Shown: positions 10,781 through 24,700 of the stretch, in pieces
Layout: each line of letters opens with the position of its first letter
How positions within the stretch are numbered: the first letter of the stretch is position 1
Assembly (NCBI GenBank): GCA_022266195.1
Contig: WHVY01000002.1
Coordinates: 1,627,001 to 1,691,000 of the forward strand
Length of the DNA: 64,000 bases
From: Tetranychus cinnabarinus
Lineage: Eukaryota; Arthropoda; Arachnida; Trombidiformes; Tetranychidae
Reading direction: 5' to 3'
Position numbers and translations under genes: made by a program
The notes under the pieces: generated by a model
Seen by the model: only the letters and a program-made list of their open reading frames with translations
Databases searched by the model: none
What the model was told of the DNA's origin: nothing

Positions 10781-12702
10781 TTAATACCTTTCGATGGTTT
10801 TTATAAATCATCATCATTTGGATAGTAATGCGTAATTGAGCGTCTCTTAAATTGCACCTAATGTATTCGATTATTGTAATTGTGATGATTTGTGTTTAGG
10901 ATGTTAGCCAAAAAAAGCAAGGTTTTAACGAAAGCAACAAATATAATCAACTTATAATGAGGATAGATATGATAAAAAATAAGAATAATAATGAATTGTA
11001 TTTCAAAATAAATGAGTTAAATTTGCTTTCTTGCTTTACAGTTGCTGTTGTTGCTGTTAGTCTCAGGCAACTTTAGTTATTAAGGAATAGTAATTGAAAG
11101 GTGAAACTTAACACACAAAAAAAGCATAATTATAATTGAAAGGCTGTTCGTTGAATGTTAAATGTTTGAGACTTGATGTTCAACAATAATAAGAAGCTTT
11201 TGTTTTGTCAAGACAATTACCTTTTTGTTTCCAGGTAATTGATAACTACATATTACCATTATTATTATCATTACTATTTACAATTTTGTAATTTGTAAGG
11301 TGATGTTTTTGCTATCAGATGACAAAAAATCTGACAAAGAAAAAATCATTCAATGAAAACACCATTCAGTAGGAAAAAAATGAGGGGATTGAAGGAGTTA
11401 AATGAAACTGAGAAGAGATGTTTTCTTTAAATCTTTTACTGGGTAAATTAAGGAACCTTAATAATGTAGTTTGTTTAATTGACTTGAGCTTGGCAAACTA
11501 GTTTTCAATAATAATATGTAATAATAATGTTGATGATGATATAAAAAACTAAAAATTTGAAGGAAAGTCAAGACTGAAAGAAAGCTGAAAAACAAGACAA
11601 AAATGAACGGCACTTGGTAATTTATTAATACTGGAAACACGCAAATTAATGATCTAATTGTTGCTAATAATGTTATTTTCACCAATCAATTGAAGCATCT
11701 CTAGTTGCATAAAAGCTGCCAGTAAATGTTGAATGTACCGTAAAGCCAGTAATAACCAACAATCTGAAAGATCATTAATTTGCAAGCTTCTATTAACAAT
11801 TAACCCGCAAATCATTCATATTTGTCTTATCCATCATCCAGTCTAATTTCAATCAGCAATCAAGCTTTACTATTTATATATTTATATTTGTTATATTTAC
11901 TTATTATTATATATTGAATCACTCAGGGAAGTTTGTCAAATTTCACTTGCTTTTTTGGCCTTTTCTTATGCTCGTTTCCCATTATTTAGGTAAATGGGGA
12001 AACATGAAAAAAAACTCACATCTTAATCAGTTAATTATATCATCAAATCAATCAATAATAATATCTACATTAACTGACGATTATTAAAGATGATAATAAG
12101 AGCAAGGAAACCCGGGAAGGAAAGAGGACCAGAAAAGAGTTAACCAGAAAAAAAAACAAATGTCAACCATATTTTGTTTCCTTGATGTTGATGCCGTAAT
12201 TGTTGTTGATTACAGCCTGATGACGATGATGATAATGGCGATGAGGATGATGAAGATGACTAAATCAATGATGTTAATTCAAAGCACAGGGAAAAAGCAA
12301 ACAATCTCAATCAATGATATTTAGTCAATAGTACTAGAAGTAATAATTAATCAATCGGTTGAGATACTTTGGAACCGTTAAATGTTCAATCAACTCCAAC
12401 TGGTTGTTTAACCCAAAAAACGTTTCAAACACCAATTCCTGGTTTCTCTAATTTTTCTGGTTCTTTGGCTTTTTACTTTAGTCTTTGGTTCATTTTTTGC
12501 TTCCAAGTCTCTAGACTTTTCTGGTTTGTTTTTCATCTCCTCTTTTTTTTGGGTTAACCAAGGTTTCCACTATTTTCAAATTTACAAATTTGCTTTTCTC
12601 GGCTTTAATCGTTTCGTTAATTGCTTGTATAATAATATATGCGTAAGATTCTGGTGTGTTAAAATGAGTTGATTAAATGAAAATGTTTAAGGACGATGAT
12701 AA
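10781..12702. other. Probable complexin 3' UTR or downstream region
   Basis: No coding exon is visible. AT-rich sequence with a GATGATGA-type run at about 12220-12260. If complexin has a long 3' UTR, as neuronal genes often do, it would run leftward through here on the minus strand. Several tttatt/ttatat hexamers could serve as poly(A) signals, so none is singled out. Confidence 0.3.
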
Positions 12703-12776
12703 TTATTGAATTACACATTTTCCTTCGATGGTACTTTTCAATTCGTTTACTTGGGTTTCTATCGTTGTTTTGATTT
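12703..12776 (-). CDS. cpx: Complexin exon 4 (C-terminus with CAAX box)
   Basis: On the minus strand the acceptor tttacag at 12777 is followed by 23 codons reading IKTTIETQVNELKSTIEG then KCVIQ and TAA. The two leading bases complete a lysine codon begun in exon 3. This tiny exon lies 13.5 kb from its neighbour and falls below usual ORF length limits. Confidence 0.92.
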
Positions 12777-15700
12777 CTGTAAACAAGGGAAGAAGAAGAT
12801 AATTAAATGATTAAATTAACGTTTTCAATGTAAAATTGGGTTAATCAACATATTAATGTCATGTAAGTTTCAACTCTTTTGTTTCCTTCACTCAACTTCC
12901 GATCATTTTTCATTTAATTTCCTCTCATCCCTTTCAAGGGAAAAACAAAATTCATTAGATGAATCACAATTTGTGTCTGGTAGTCAAACTGATCATTAAA
13001 GATGATTAAAGATGATTAAAGAGATTCATCATAACTGACAAACAATTTAACAATATATTCATCTATTTGTTACAATTGTTCATCTTTCCAAATACATGAT
13101 GAAGAGCAATGATAAAGATTGACAAACAAAACCAGGCAAAAACAAATTGCAATTGAGAGTGAAAAAAATATCAACAATAAGCCTCTCTTGACAATTGCCT
13201 AAAAATAATAAGATAATTTGGAAACCCTTTTTTTTCTGGTAATAATGGTAAACGAATGAGGATTCATTGTACATTTGAAGAGACAAATTTGTTCATCTTT
13301 AAATATGTAATTGAATCTTGAATATAATCAACTTTTTTTCCTCAAATATTTTCTTTTATTCTTATTCTGAATCACAGTTTTTATCTGAGGCTATCAAAGG
13401 TTAGAAGGAGAAAAATGACTTTTACCAAGAAAAGATATTTTCAATTATATTTGCTGTTACATCAAATTTCAACTCCTTTGAGAAGCTGGGAGTGAAACCG
13501 CGAAACAAGAAAGTTTTACTTGAAACTTGTATATGATTATCATGATGATGAAAGTGTCAAACTCATTTGCATTCTTATAGTGTTATTACAGGCCTTTTCA
13601 AATAAATATGAAATGGCTGAAAGGTATTCATTGGTAAATGTATTTAGCTTTCATAAACTTGCAAGAAGAAGATGAAACATGAAAGAAAAGATGAATTTTT
13701 GCTTCTTCTTTTTCACCTTACGGCTATCATCATTTAGATTAGTTAAACATGAATCACTGATTATTGTAACATCATCATTATCATCTTCTAATCATGTTTA
13801 GTTGATTGGAAAATGATTAGCAAAACAAAAAAAAAGGAAAACACTGAAAAGGAAAATGTCTTTTCTCCTTTTCCCATTTTCTGGTTTTTCTGGTTTCATT
13901 GCTAAACAATTGTGCTTTTCATTTTCGCATAACTACTTAATCATCATCAATTATGTGATCACAAATTAAATTGTTTATTGAGCTTGTTCATTAATCATAT
14001 TACTCTATGAATTGTGTTATTTCCATCATTCTCATGTTGATGGGTACAACATCTCTGACTTTTTATGTTGATCAAATATTGATCAATTCCCAGTTGCTTT
14101 TTCAATCAACATTGAAATGTTGATTGTTGTATGATCAAGGAGAAAAGGAAAGATGAAGATGAAGGATAAACGATGGAAACGATGGAAATGATGGAAAGAA
14201 GGTAAAACTTTGAAGCCTTTTTATAACATGTGAATGGTCAAGTGGTTAGTCTAATTGGTTACACTTGAGATGATTTGGTCAATTGATCATTTCGTCATTA
14301 ACCAATGTAAAACAGGTCAACACAAAAAAGTCTCAAATGATGAGAAAACGTTATTAAATGTTATTAGACTCATTAGATATTTTTAGGACTAATCATTGAA
14401 ACAATGAAATCCGAAAATAAAATACACTTGAAAGTATTATTTTTTCACTTACACTGTTTACCATTCATTTATATTGATCAACAAGCTTGAGATAATCATG
14501 TTTACACTTGTGTGTTCAAAGCAGCCTCTTAGGTCACCCATCAACACTGAACACAGAGTAAAGTAAACATTTCATGGTAACTTATCAATATTTTAATCTT
14601 GAAATCGGTGGTTGAACCTGATTAAGAAAAGCATTCCAACGAAAAGAGATTTTAAAAAATCAAAATTGAAACAAATTTTCCCTGAAGTTGACTTTAAAAC
14701 TCAAATGTTAAAGTGGCTTCAATTGTTTAATTATTTTTGAATTGCTTTCAATTAGTTTCAAGTAAATGGACAAATATTGAAATGAATAAACCAATTTTTA
14801 CAAAAGATGTTCAAGTTATGAGAAAAGGTTTCCATTGTTGGAGATTTGCTTTCAATGTCCAGAATCGCATTGAATGTCCCTTTCAAATTGATCAGTCAAG
14901 TTTACATGAAATTGATAAAAAATATCCACTGAATTAACCTTTCAATTTGCTTTACTTTCAACTTCTAATTGAGTTAGAACGATCTTTGCGATCGAATCAC
15001 AATTTATCTTTTTATAGTCGAGATAAAAATGCTATTCATTATTCAAAAGCTCAACTGAAAAGAAAGAAAATCAATCGATTTCTCTTCGTTATTGATTATT
15101 CAAGTTGATAGAAACTCTAATCATTGCCTAATTATGTCCTCAATTTGAATCAACACGAATCAATAGTTATCAGACAATTCAATGATTCTAATGATTCCAG
15201 AGCAATTTTTTACATTAACATTAACCCATGAGATCAAGATCAATGGCAATCTTTTCAAACTTGGATAATTAAATGGCTTGTTAAATTAGCCATTTATTTT
15301 CAATTGACAAATAATAACTGTTAATTATCATCAGCTTTGGCCTAATATTTATTCATTAAGTTAATTATCTTATAATGATGCAAGTAAAAATAAGCATTTT
15401 TTCCCTTGCAAATTATAATATTTAATACTAATTAATTCATTTGCAAAAAATATAATCATATTGATTGATTGAACCACTTCTGTATCTTTAATCAAACCTC
15501 TTATTTGTTGCATAAAATTTTACATTATAATCAGTATAAATATTCATCAACACGAACATTTTTTCACTCTTTAATTGCAATCGGATACTAATTTCAAATT
15601 TTAATTTAGATGTTAATCATGAAATGAATATTCAACAGAAAATGCCATTTCATTGGAAACTAAAATAGTAAAAGAATTGAATTTTCACTCCAATATCAAA

Positions 15701-18700
15701 AGCAAAGTCAAATTTCACTCCCAAATAAATTGGATAACAATTCATTTTAAACATTTAAGTAGATTCAATGGAAATGCTGAAATTATTATTGCTTTGAAAT
15801 TGAAAAAGAATGAAAATTCTTCATGAACAGTTGTTTTCCGTTTGAAACCGCTCAAAGCTGAGTTCGAAAATCGACTGTTGGAAGTTTCACTCCCAGATAA
15901 ATTGGATAACAATTCAACATCCAAAGTTGGTTAATAGATTCAATGGAAATTATTATTGTTTCGAATTCGATTGAATTTTCTTCATCAACTGCTTTCCGTT
16001 TGGAACCGCTTAAAGCCTGAGTTCGAAATCAACTCAAGTTTCACTCCCAGATAATTTGATAGTAAAACAGAAATAACTGAAAGTAACGAATAAGCCTTGC
16101 AACTATTTTCACTCCCAGTTTTATTACACTTGAAATGATTATTCACTCTTCACTTGCAGGTTGCCTTCAAAACGCATTAGCGGTTATTGATCGATAATTG
16201 TTGAGCTGAAATTGACGTCTATTTCAGGGATTGAATTAAGCTTTTCCCTGTGAATCAACAAAAGCTTAATCTTTTTGATCAAAAGTTTGAAACCTTTTTT
16301 TGCCTTGTTGAGTAAAGCCGAGTGAAAAAAAGGATTAACGAATTGCATGGTTTATAAGCTGATGGACCTTGAAGGTTATTTTGTTTATTAACCTCAACTG
16401 GTCATTATTATTGGCTATTCTGGTTCAACACTGGGAGTTGAACATAAACAGATAACGGAATTAGAAAGATTGAGAAAAATGTATTTTTTCCATGTTTATC
16501 CATAGGAATGTAAAGATGTAAATATTGTCAATATTCACAGGAGAATTTGAAATTGTGTCTCAAGTTGAAAGGGAATCATGATAATGATCGATTCAATTCT
16601 GAAAGGCAAACAATGAGTTAAATTGTTCACAAAAGCCTGAAGCAGATGACATTGAATACAAATTGCATGATCAGTGTTTGATGCAACAGAAAAAAGGTTT
16701 TGATTTAAAACATTAATTCTCAAGTTGATTAAATATGTTCAACTCATGTTGACATTTTGTATTTTCAAATTGGTTATCAAAACTGAACTTGAATTGAGAA
16801 GAAAAGATGAAAATTGATGAGAAATGTAATGACATGGAAATGAAGGAAAAGCTGACAATTTTTCATTTGTATTAGACTTAACAGCTTTGGGACAATTGAG
16901 CTTCAATTATAATATGCAAATTCAATATTTATCGTGTTTTCGTTACGAATACAAATAATTCATATTGAAAAATGTACTTCAATTTGAATCTGATTAAAAA
17001 CACTTTCAAATCAAAATGTTTTATTGCAAAATAAACAGCATTAAAATACAATTTCAATAGTTGCTCTAATTTGATATAATTCAATTCATTCAATTGAATG
17101 GCAAAAATGTCAATCATATGAAAAGGCAACAAAATTGAATCAATCAAAAGGTTGATGAATATTTGAAAAGGGAAAACGTTAATTAAGTGCAATCAATTAG
17201 AAATGAGTTTCTGAGAAAAGTTCAGTTAATCCGATTAATCAGACAGAAATAGGAAAAAGGCTGAAAAAAGCAAACAAAATGGAAAAGATTTAAACACTAA
17301 TAGCAATCAACATTAATATATTTATTGATTTACTTTAATGAGCAATTGAAATGCTTGATAAATGATCAACTGATCTGAATCAGAATTTTCAGATTTCTCT
17401 TTTGTCCATTTCTTTGAACAGTTCAACTGTTGTTATACTTTTGGTAATCATTTTATCCAAGCTTATCGTCACAAAATGTAGTCTCTTTTGGGTCAAGAAT
17501 GATATTTCTGGAAAAGCCAAAAATTGTTCAATCTTTCAATTCTGGCTGAGAAAATTTAAAATTCAAAAAACGCTAAAAATATCAACTTTTATCCAACATG
17601 AAAGAATCAATCAATCAATTTGCTTCTCTTAATCATTCTTACTTCAAGCAAGTTGATTCAATTTATAATGTAGACTCGAAAATCGATAAAATATTTCAAC
17701 CTTTCTTCTTGATTCAGCTTTTGTAAGCAATCCTTACATCATTTTTACTTGCCTTTCATTTCTTTTCCAGTTCCTTTCATGATCATCATAAAGTTCTGAA
17801 AAAAGGTTCTTGAAGAGAGAAAAAATAAAACCTAAAATGGGTCAAGTTTTTGCCAAGTCTGATGCTGGATCAGATTAAAGTCAACAGAAAACTAATGAAT
17901 GATTGTAAATGAACATTTCAAAGTTTCATCTTGTTCAGTGTTGATGAATCTTGAAAAGTATCTCATCATACAAACTGTAGATAAATTGAGTTGATCATTT
18001 TGCTCGCTATTTTTGATTCTCTCAACCTTTTTCTCCCTTCACTTGATAATATATTTGATTCCCTGAACACGATTCCTGTCCTATTCACCTTCAAGGCTTT
18101 CATGAGAGAGAAAAAAAACAACATTCAATGTTCCAATCCATCAGAAATGAACATTTTCATCCATCATCATTCACCCATTCATTCATTCACACTCAATCCT
18201 TCACTTTAAACGGAAGCCAAAGGAAACGAAACATTCAAAATGTCTCAAGATTGTTAATCAACAAAGACAAATTGTCTTCTCATGATCAATGAACATGGAA
18301 TTATCTTCAATTCCCAAGCACTTCATGGTCCAACTTTCTTCAATTATTAACGCCTTTCCCAAAAAATCCAACCTTAGATCAACATTGACTTCAGATCAGC
18401 ATTTTTCCCCAAAACTCTTAATCCATTGACATTTGCATGTAAACGTGATTTGGTGTGAAATGCATTAAGTAAAAGGTTTAAGAATTTTGGAGAAGAAAAA
18501 AAATCATTTTTCCTTTTTCTTCCTGTAAATGGATAGTCAAATTGAATAGAAACTTTGGATGAAAAAAAGGAACCACAAAAAAAAGACTTTTCACCTTCTT
18601 CATGCCTTCAGTGCTATTAAGGTGAAAAAGCTTTTGTTGCTCACAAGTCAATTGAATGATGCTAAGTGATGTTGTTGTCATTTTTGTTTTCACCATTTTT

Positions 18701-21700
18701 TACCTGTAAAAGGTTCCTTTCAATGACCAAGTCTTTTGGATGAACTTTACTTTGAGAAAATTTTTCTTCCTTTTATTGGTCACTTTTAAATCTTTTAGAT
18801 CTTTAGATACATTAAGATTGGTCAAATGTTCATCTTTCCAACTTTCAACTTCTTTTTTTTCACCAGATTTTAACTTATTTTCGGTAAAGATAATTGAAGT
18901 GAATAATGCATTGATTGAAATGTAATTTCATTTTTAAATCTGAGTTCAGTTGTGCAGCCCTGAAAATCATTTCAATTGTCAAGTGATTTGTAAGTTGAGT
19001 TTGTATTGCAAAAGCGCTCTCGTAACTCAAGGGAATGCAACTTGTTTCCTCCATTAAAGTATATCACTTGCCAATGATCAAACTATCAATTTGAACAACT
19101 CTCGAACTAGGAGAAAAAAAGAAAACATTTCAGTCTGAAAAGTTGAAATGTTTAGACTGAAATTTTATGAATAGTTAGTAGACCAAAGAGTTTCTTCATG
19201 GAGCATTTCATTCCCATTATTTGAACATTTACATACTTAACTGATTTCACTCTAATCTCGTCTAATCCAAAATTATTTTCAACTCAAATTATTCCATGAA
19301 AGCCTTTTGACGAAATCAATTTTTCGTAAATCAGTCAACCTCGAAAAAATGGAGCCACAGATAAATTCATTGCTGATAATCAGATTGTGACAATTTTACA
19401 AATCAAAAACATTTTACTTTTCCAAAGTTCAATCAAATATTGAAATTTTGACACAAAAAGTTAACAACAAAATCAAAGGTTTCAAATGAAAACAAATCAA
19501 TACTTGAAATGAAAACACTTTTCAAGTTGAATCAAAAACTGGCCATTTTCAATGTAAACATTTGACCAGAAAAGTGAACCTGAACATCATTTGACTGACA
19601 ATTGAAATGAAAACAATAATCACAATTAAACCATAAAATGATAAAAGCCTAACAGGTAAAGATGAAAACAAGTGACAAGAAAAATGGTTAAATGAAAGTA
19701 AAGGTATTAAAGTACCTCAATTCATCTTGAACAGTTAAAATGAAGACGATTGTGGACAATCTTAAAGACACCTTTTTATCTTGTTCAATTTTCATCCTCC
19801 TTTGCCTCCATCACTGTACTCATTTCAAATGGAACCTAATTACGGTTCTCTGGTGAAAACAAGATTCTCTCTTCATTCCTATTCTTCCATCTTCCCTGAA
19901 CATTCCCTGCCCTTCTGTCAACTCCCTTGTTTCCCTGTAACTTGTAAATCTTGGTAACAAACAAAAAATCCCTTTTTTTCACTTTACCTTACAAAAGAAA
20001 CAATCTCAACTCATTCCTATCTGACCTTTTTTTGCCTCTTTCAGACTTTTTTTTGCTGTCTCTTTGTCAACTTGTCCTTTAACCTTTGAAGCAAACACTT
20101 TGAACACCTTTAATTCAATTGCTAATTTGATTTGAGGAGCCAAAAAAATACATGGAAACTTATCAATTTTAATTGAACCCAAAAAAAGTGCTCTTAATGG
20201 GAAATCTCTATGTTGATGGTTTCTGAGTTTCATTATATTCCTTATCATTGTCATTATTACTTATCTCGAACTCAAATAGCCTCGGGTTTATTCGGAATGA
20301 AATATTACGAGTTTACTTTGATTAAATGTTATCTTTTTGCTCATCTTTTTACACTCAAACAATCTTTATTATTCTCATCGTTTCCAGTCATCATGATTAT
20401 GTTTAGATGATAAAAATGATGTTTACCTTTGATTATAATACTGTTAACTGGATGATGTTTTCATTGAAAACATTACATTCACTTGATTACAGGAAGACAA
20501 GAGATTCACCTGACAAAGGTTCAACATCTAATTGTACAAAAAAGTCAAAATCCATGAAATCGAAACAAAATTTGCTCCAAATTTTTCACATTAAATTGAG
20601 AAATTCAAAGTTTGTAAAATTGGTTGAAAGCAAAACTGATTCCTGATGAGCTTAGTTAACATACAGGTTGGAAATTCAGAAAATTCATGAAAAAGAAAAG
20701 CGAATAAATAAATTCATTTTGAATTCGCCAGTGAAACACAATCATGTAAACATATTGTTTTACTGAATAAAATTTCACTTTAATCGTGCCATGAAAATGA
20801 ATGAAAAATCGAGAGACAATTTCAATGCAACAAATGAAATGCAAATGCTTCACTTGCACTTGATTTTTTGCATCAATTGAAGTTAATTAATGTTTTAATT
20901 TTAAAACAATTGAACAATTGAAAGTCAACTTTTCTTGGACAGACCAAAGGCAAACAGACAAAAGTAAATAACGAAAATAGTTGACATTTATTTACTTTTA
21001 TCTCATCATTTAATGTTCATTGTTAATCGTCAAAAGTGTTATGTTTGGGTTATTACAGGTTGTCTTACAAGTTAACCTTTTACCTGTTTCATGGCCATTC
21101 AAGGTGAACACTTGTTACTAAGAAAAGGATTAAAGTGTTAGGATAAATCTTGTGGTAAAACACAAGAGTTACAAGAATTGCTTTTCAGCTTTGATCGCTT
21201 GTTTATTGGAAATTTGATATTCAATAAAATTCTGGTTAATCAAAAATGGAACCAGAAAATAAATGAGAAAAAATTGCTTCTATTTCAAGTCACCTAAATC
21301 AGAGTTAATCGTCAGACCAAAGTGAAGCAAAGATCAAAATGAAATCAAAATGACGAGTAAATAAAATGAATAAAATAAAATTACTCTTTTCGTTGGATTC
21401 TTAAGCGATAATCGATAGCTTTAAAGCTCATTTTATTGTTCAGTTCATGAGATTAATAGGCTGTGTTAAAGAGGATTTAAAGGGGAAAAGGAAACGATTG
21501 AAATTGTCCAAAATGAGAAGATTAAAAACGAAGAAGAGAAGAGAAATTTTTTTTTCCAAAAATGATTATGATGAATAGAATGACATGGAAAAGGGTAAAA
21601 AAGACAATGAAAGAGACAAGAGTAGGAAGGAAGAGAAAGGAAGATTTATCGATCGAATTGTCCTGAGAAAAATGAAAGACTCAGCTAGAATGAGAATCAT

Positions 21701-24700
21701 GATAACCTTGAAAGAATCTTGAATGTTCCCTTTCAAGTTTATAGTCAAGAAGAAGATAATGATCAAGACAATGAAAATAACTATTCTGTCAACAGGGAAG
21801 ATATTCAATGTAATAACATGATTCCTTATCATGCATTTCATCTTCATCTTCACCCATCACGTAATCTGCTCTCATTTGGTACCTTCATCATCCTCATACT
21901 AATAACCATCATCTTCATAATCATCCTCATCACCATTATCTTGTCAGCTTACAATCTTTTCAACTCATAAGAATCAATCCATCGTTTCCTTTGTTTCGTA
22001 CAAATCGTTTTCCCTAAAATCGTTAATCCATTTAGTAATTTTCATCAACTGAGTTTACCAAAGTTTCATATTTTCACATTAAAAGGTTAAACCCAAAGTC
22101 CATTTTGAACCCAAACCCAAACCCAACCTTTTGAAGTAAACATTAAAATGGCTTAAAACACACTCAATGTCTGTGTCTTCATAGCTTCAGGTTTTATGTT
22201 GAAATGAAATCACAAGATTAATCCAAACCTTATCCATTTACAGAATGGTGAAGGTTAAAGGTTGATCTATTTCATGTTAAATCAATTTCTTGTATCTTGT
22301 GTGTTCATGTTTCAACACAAAACATTAACTACCGAATGGGACTGAACCATTTTCAATTACATGGTTACCTACCATTAGATGAAACCAGAAAACATTTCAA
22401 GGATTGTATTAACTCGATTAACTGTTATTTCTTGGTCGGCTCATATCTTTTCATTTTATTGCTTTAAATCATCTGAAAATACATTTCAATAACTGTATTA
22501 CATTGAACATTTTTCTTGGGTTCTTTTCATTGGTTTGCCTTTGGATTTACTGATCAAAATCCAATACAAAGTTACGTTGAAAAGTTAATTACAAGCAAAG
22601 GTAAACATTTCATGGTAAATATTGTATAACATATATCATGTTAAAGTGACACTTTAATAGTTGATGTATAATTAATTGAGACTCACATTTGAATTATAAG
22701 AGCTTCTATCACCATTCAGATCAACTATTCCCATGCTGTTCAATCAACTGTCACGAACTATATTATCCATTGTTATTCATATTATTGTTCATCAACTGAA
22801 TCCATAATCAACAAAGAAATGAGTAAATGATAAAACCATAGTAAGACAAGTAGACATGAAAGAAATGTTTCAAAATTAGAAAAAAAATCAAACAAGAAAA
22901 GACAAAATCAATCAAAGAAGGACGTCAGCAAGAACAGACAAAATGGCCTGATCTCAGAATTCATCTATTTTTCAAATTTAAATTGTTCTGCCGATTCCGA
23001 TTTTAAGATGAAGGGCGAAAAGCTATAAGTGATCGTTGTTGCAAGTCGATTTTTTGTGAAACCAGAATTCGGGCATGAAGAATCGATTGATGAGATATTG
23101 AGACCTATTTTTGCGGCATAAGACATAATTTCAAAAGTGTTAAAAATTTAGTCTCAATAAGCGAATGAAAATTTGCAAAGAGATAATTCATGAAACGATG
23201 TTTGGAAGCTCAAATGCCAATAACTCAAGCAGCGTTCATCACAACTTCATGAGTAAGAGTCATTGACTTCGAAAACTATTTCAAGACCTCAAATCGACCT
23301 CTAACATAATCAGAACTGCAGCCCTGTAGCTTACTATTTGGGAAGTTGAAAAGTGACTTGCTTTGTTTAGTTAACAGTGAACTTGAAACAGCATAAAGTT
23401 CCCCTGATTTCAGTTTTTTTCATGTTTAGATGAACTTCAAGTTAAATCGTTTACAAGTACAGGGCTTGTTTCCAAATCACCACCTGACTTAACAGGATAA
23501 GTCTAAGCACATCACTCCAGTTCTCAACTCCAAACTCCACTTGTGAACGAGGTTCAATCATCGTCTTGAACTGCAATTCTGAGATTTAGTCATTTCTGAT
23601 ATTCTCATTTTTCCACAAATTTATCTTCAAATAATCAACTAATCTTGAGCTTCATTTTACAATTTAACAAAATTTCCTTGTCAAGTTCAGTATCAATTCA
23701 TACAAATACAAAATAACAAAATGTTCAATTTGAGCTTCATGTTTCAAAATTGATACAATAATGAACATTAAAAATTTAATTTTGAAGATTAATGTTTTCA
23801 TTTTTGACTAATTTACTTTTCATGTTAGGAGTCGATTTGGAATCAAAGTGTTGGACAAATTTTGCAAAAAATCAAAGTCGACTGATTGTTCATGCGCTTT
23901 CATTAAGCTTCGTAGATTAACAATTTGATTAGATTGATTGGACTTTTGATTTAGCTCGTTTCATTGGTTGAACATGGATTTAGATTCACTTTAAAGTTTA
24001 GGACTTTAAGCCGTTCTAATGCAAATGACAATCTATTGATCACCTGTTTCAATTGATTAACAGTGATGATTGAACATCACCCTGGGAATCAAATGGGATA
24101 AAGGATTATAATTTGAAAATTTAATTTCAAACATTGTGTTTAATCAGCAGCCGTTAATGTTGACTTGCATTAATCAATTATGGTTGACAAGGGAAACATC
24201 GTCAAGATTGATTAGTTGATTCAATGTTCAGGGAATCAAGTAGAGTGTTCATTGTGTGAAAATGAAAAGGTAAGATTAGAAGCAGAGTTTATTTCATGAG
24301 ATTTCCCATCAAATTTTAAATTCACTTTCATAAATGTTAATCTCATTTTTCAGAGAAAAGTTAATCCTTCATTTATGTTCAATTGTAAATCGTCATTTCA
24401 ATTGTAACTGTAAAGGTAAACATGAACAAAAGTCAAAGTTAATTTAAACAGCAAAAAATGAGCAACCAAGTCAATCTTTTTGATCAAAGCTTGACTTTTG
24501 TATCTGTCATTTTTGTCAACTTTGATGTTAATTTCATTTCACAAATGTTGTTTAACATGAGCAAGTTAACAATGAAAATTAACGTTGAAATATTAGGGAA
24601 TCAAAAAGTTCCGTCGTTTTTTTACTGATGAATTACGCTTCGTTTTGAATAAGCTTGACTTTTAGGTCATTTTACGATACTCTTGTTCATCTGAAATTAT

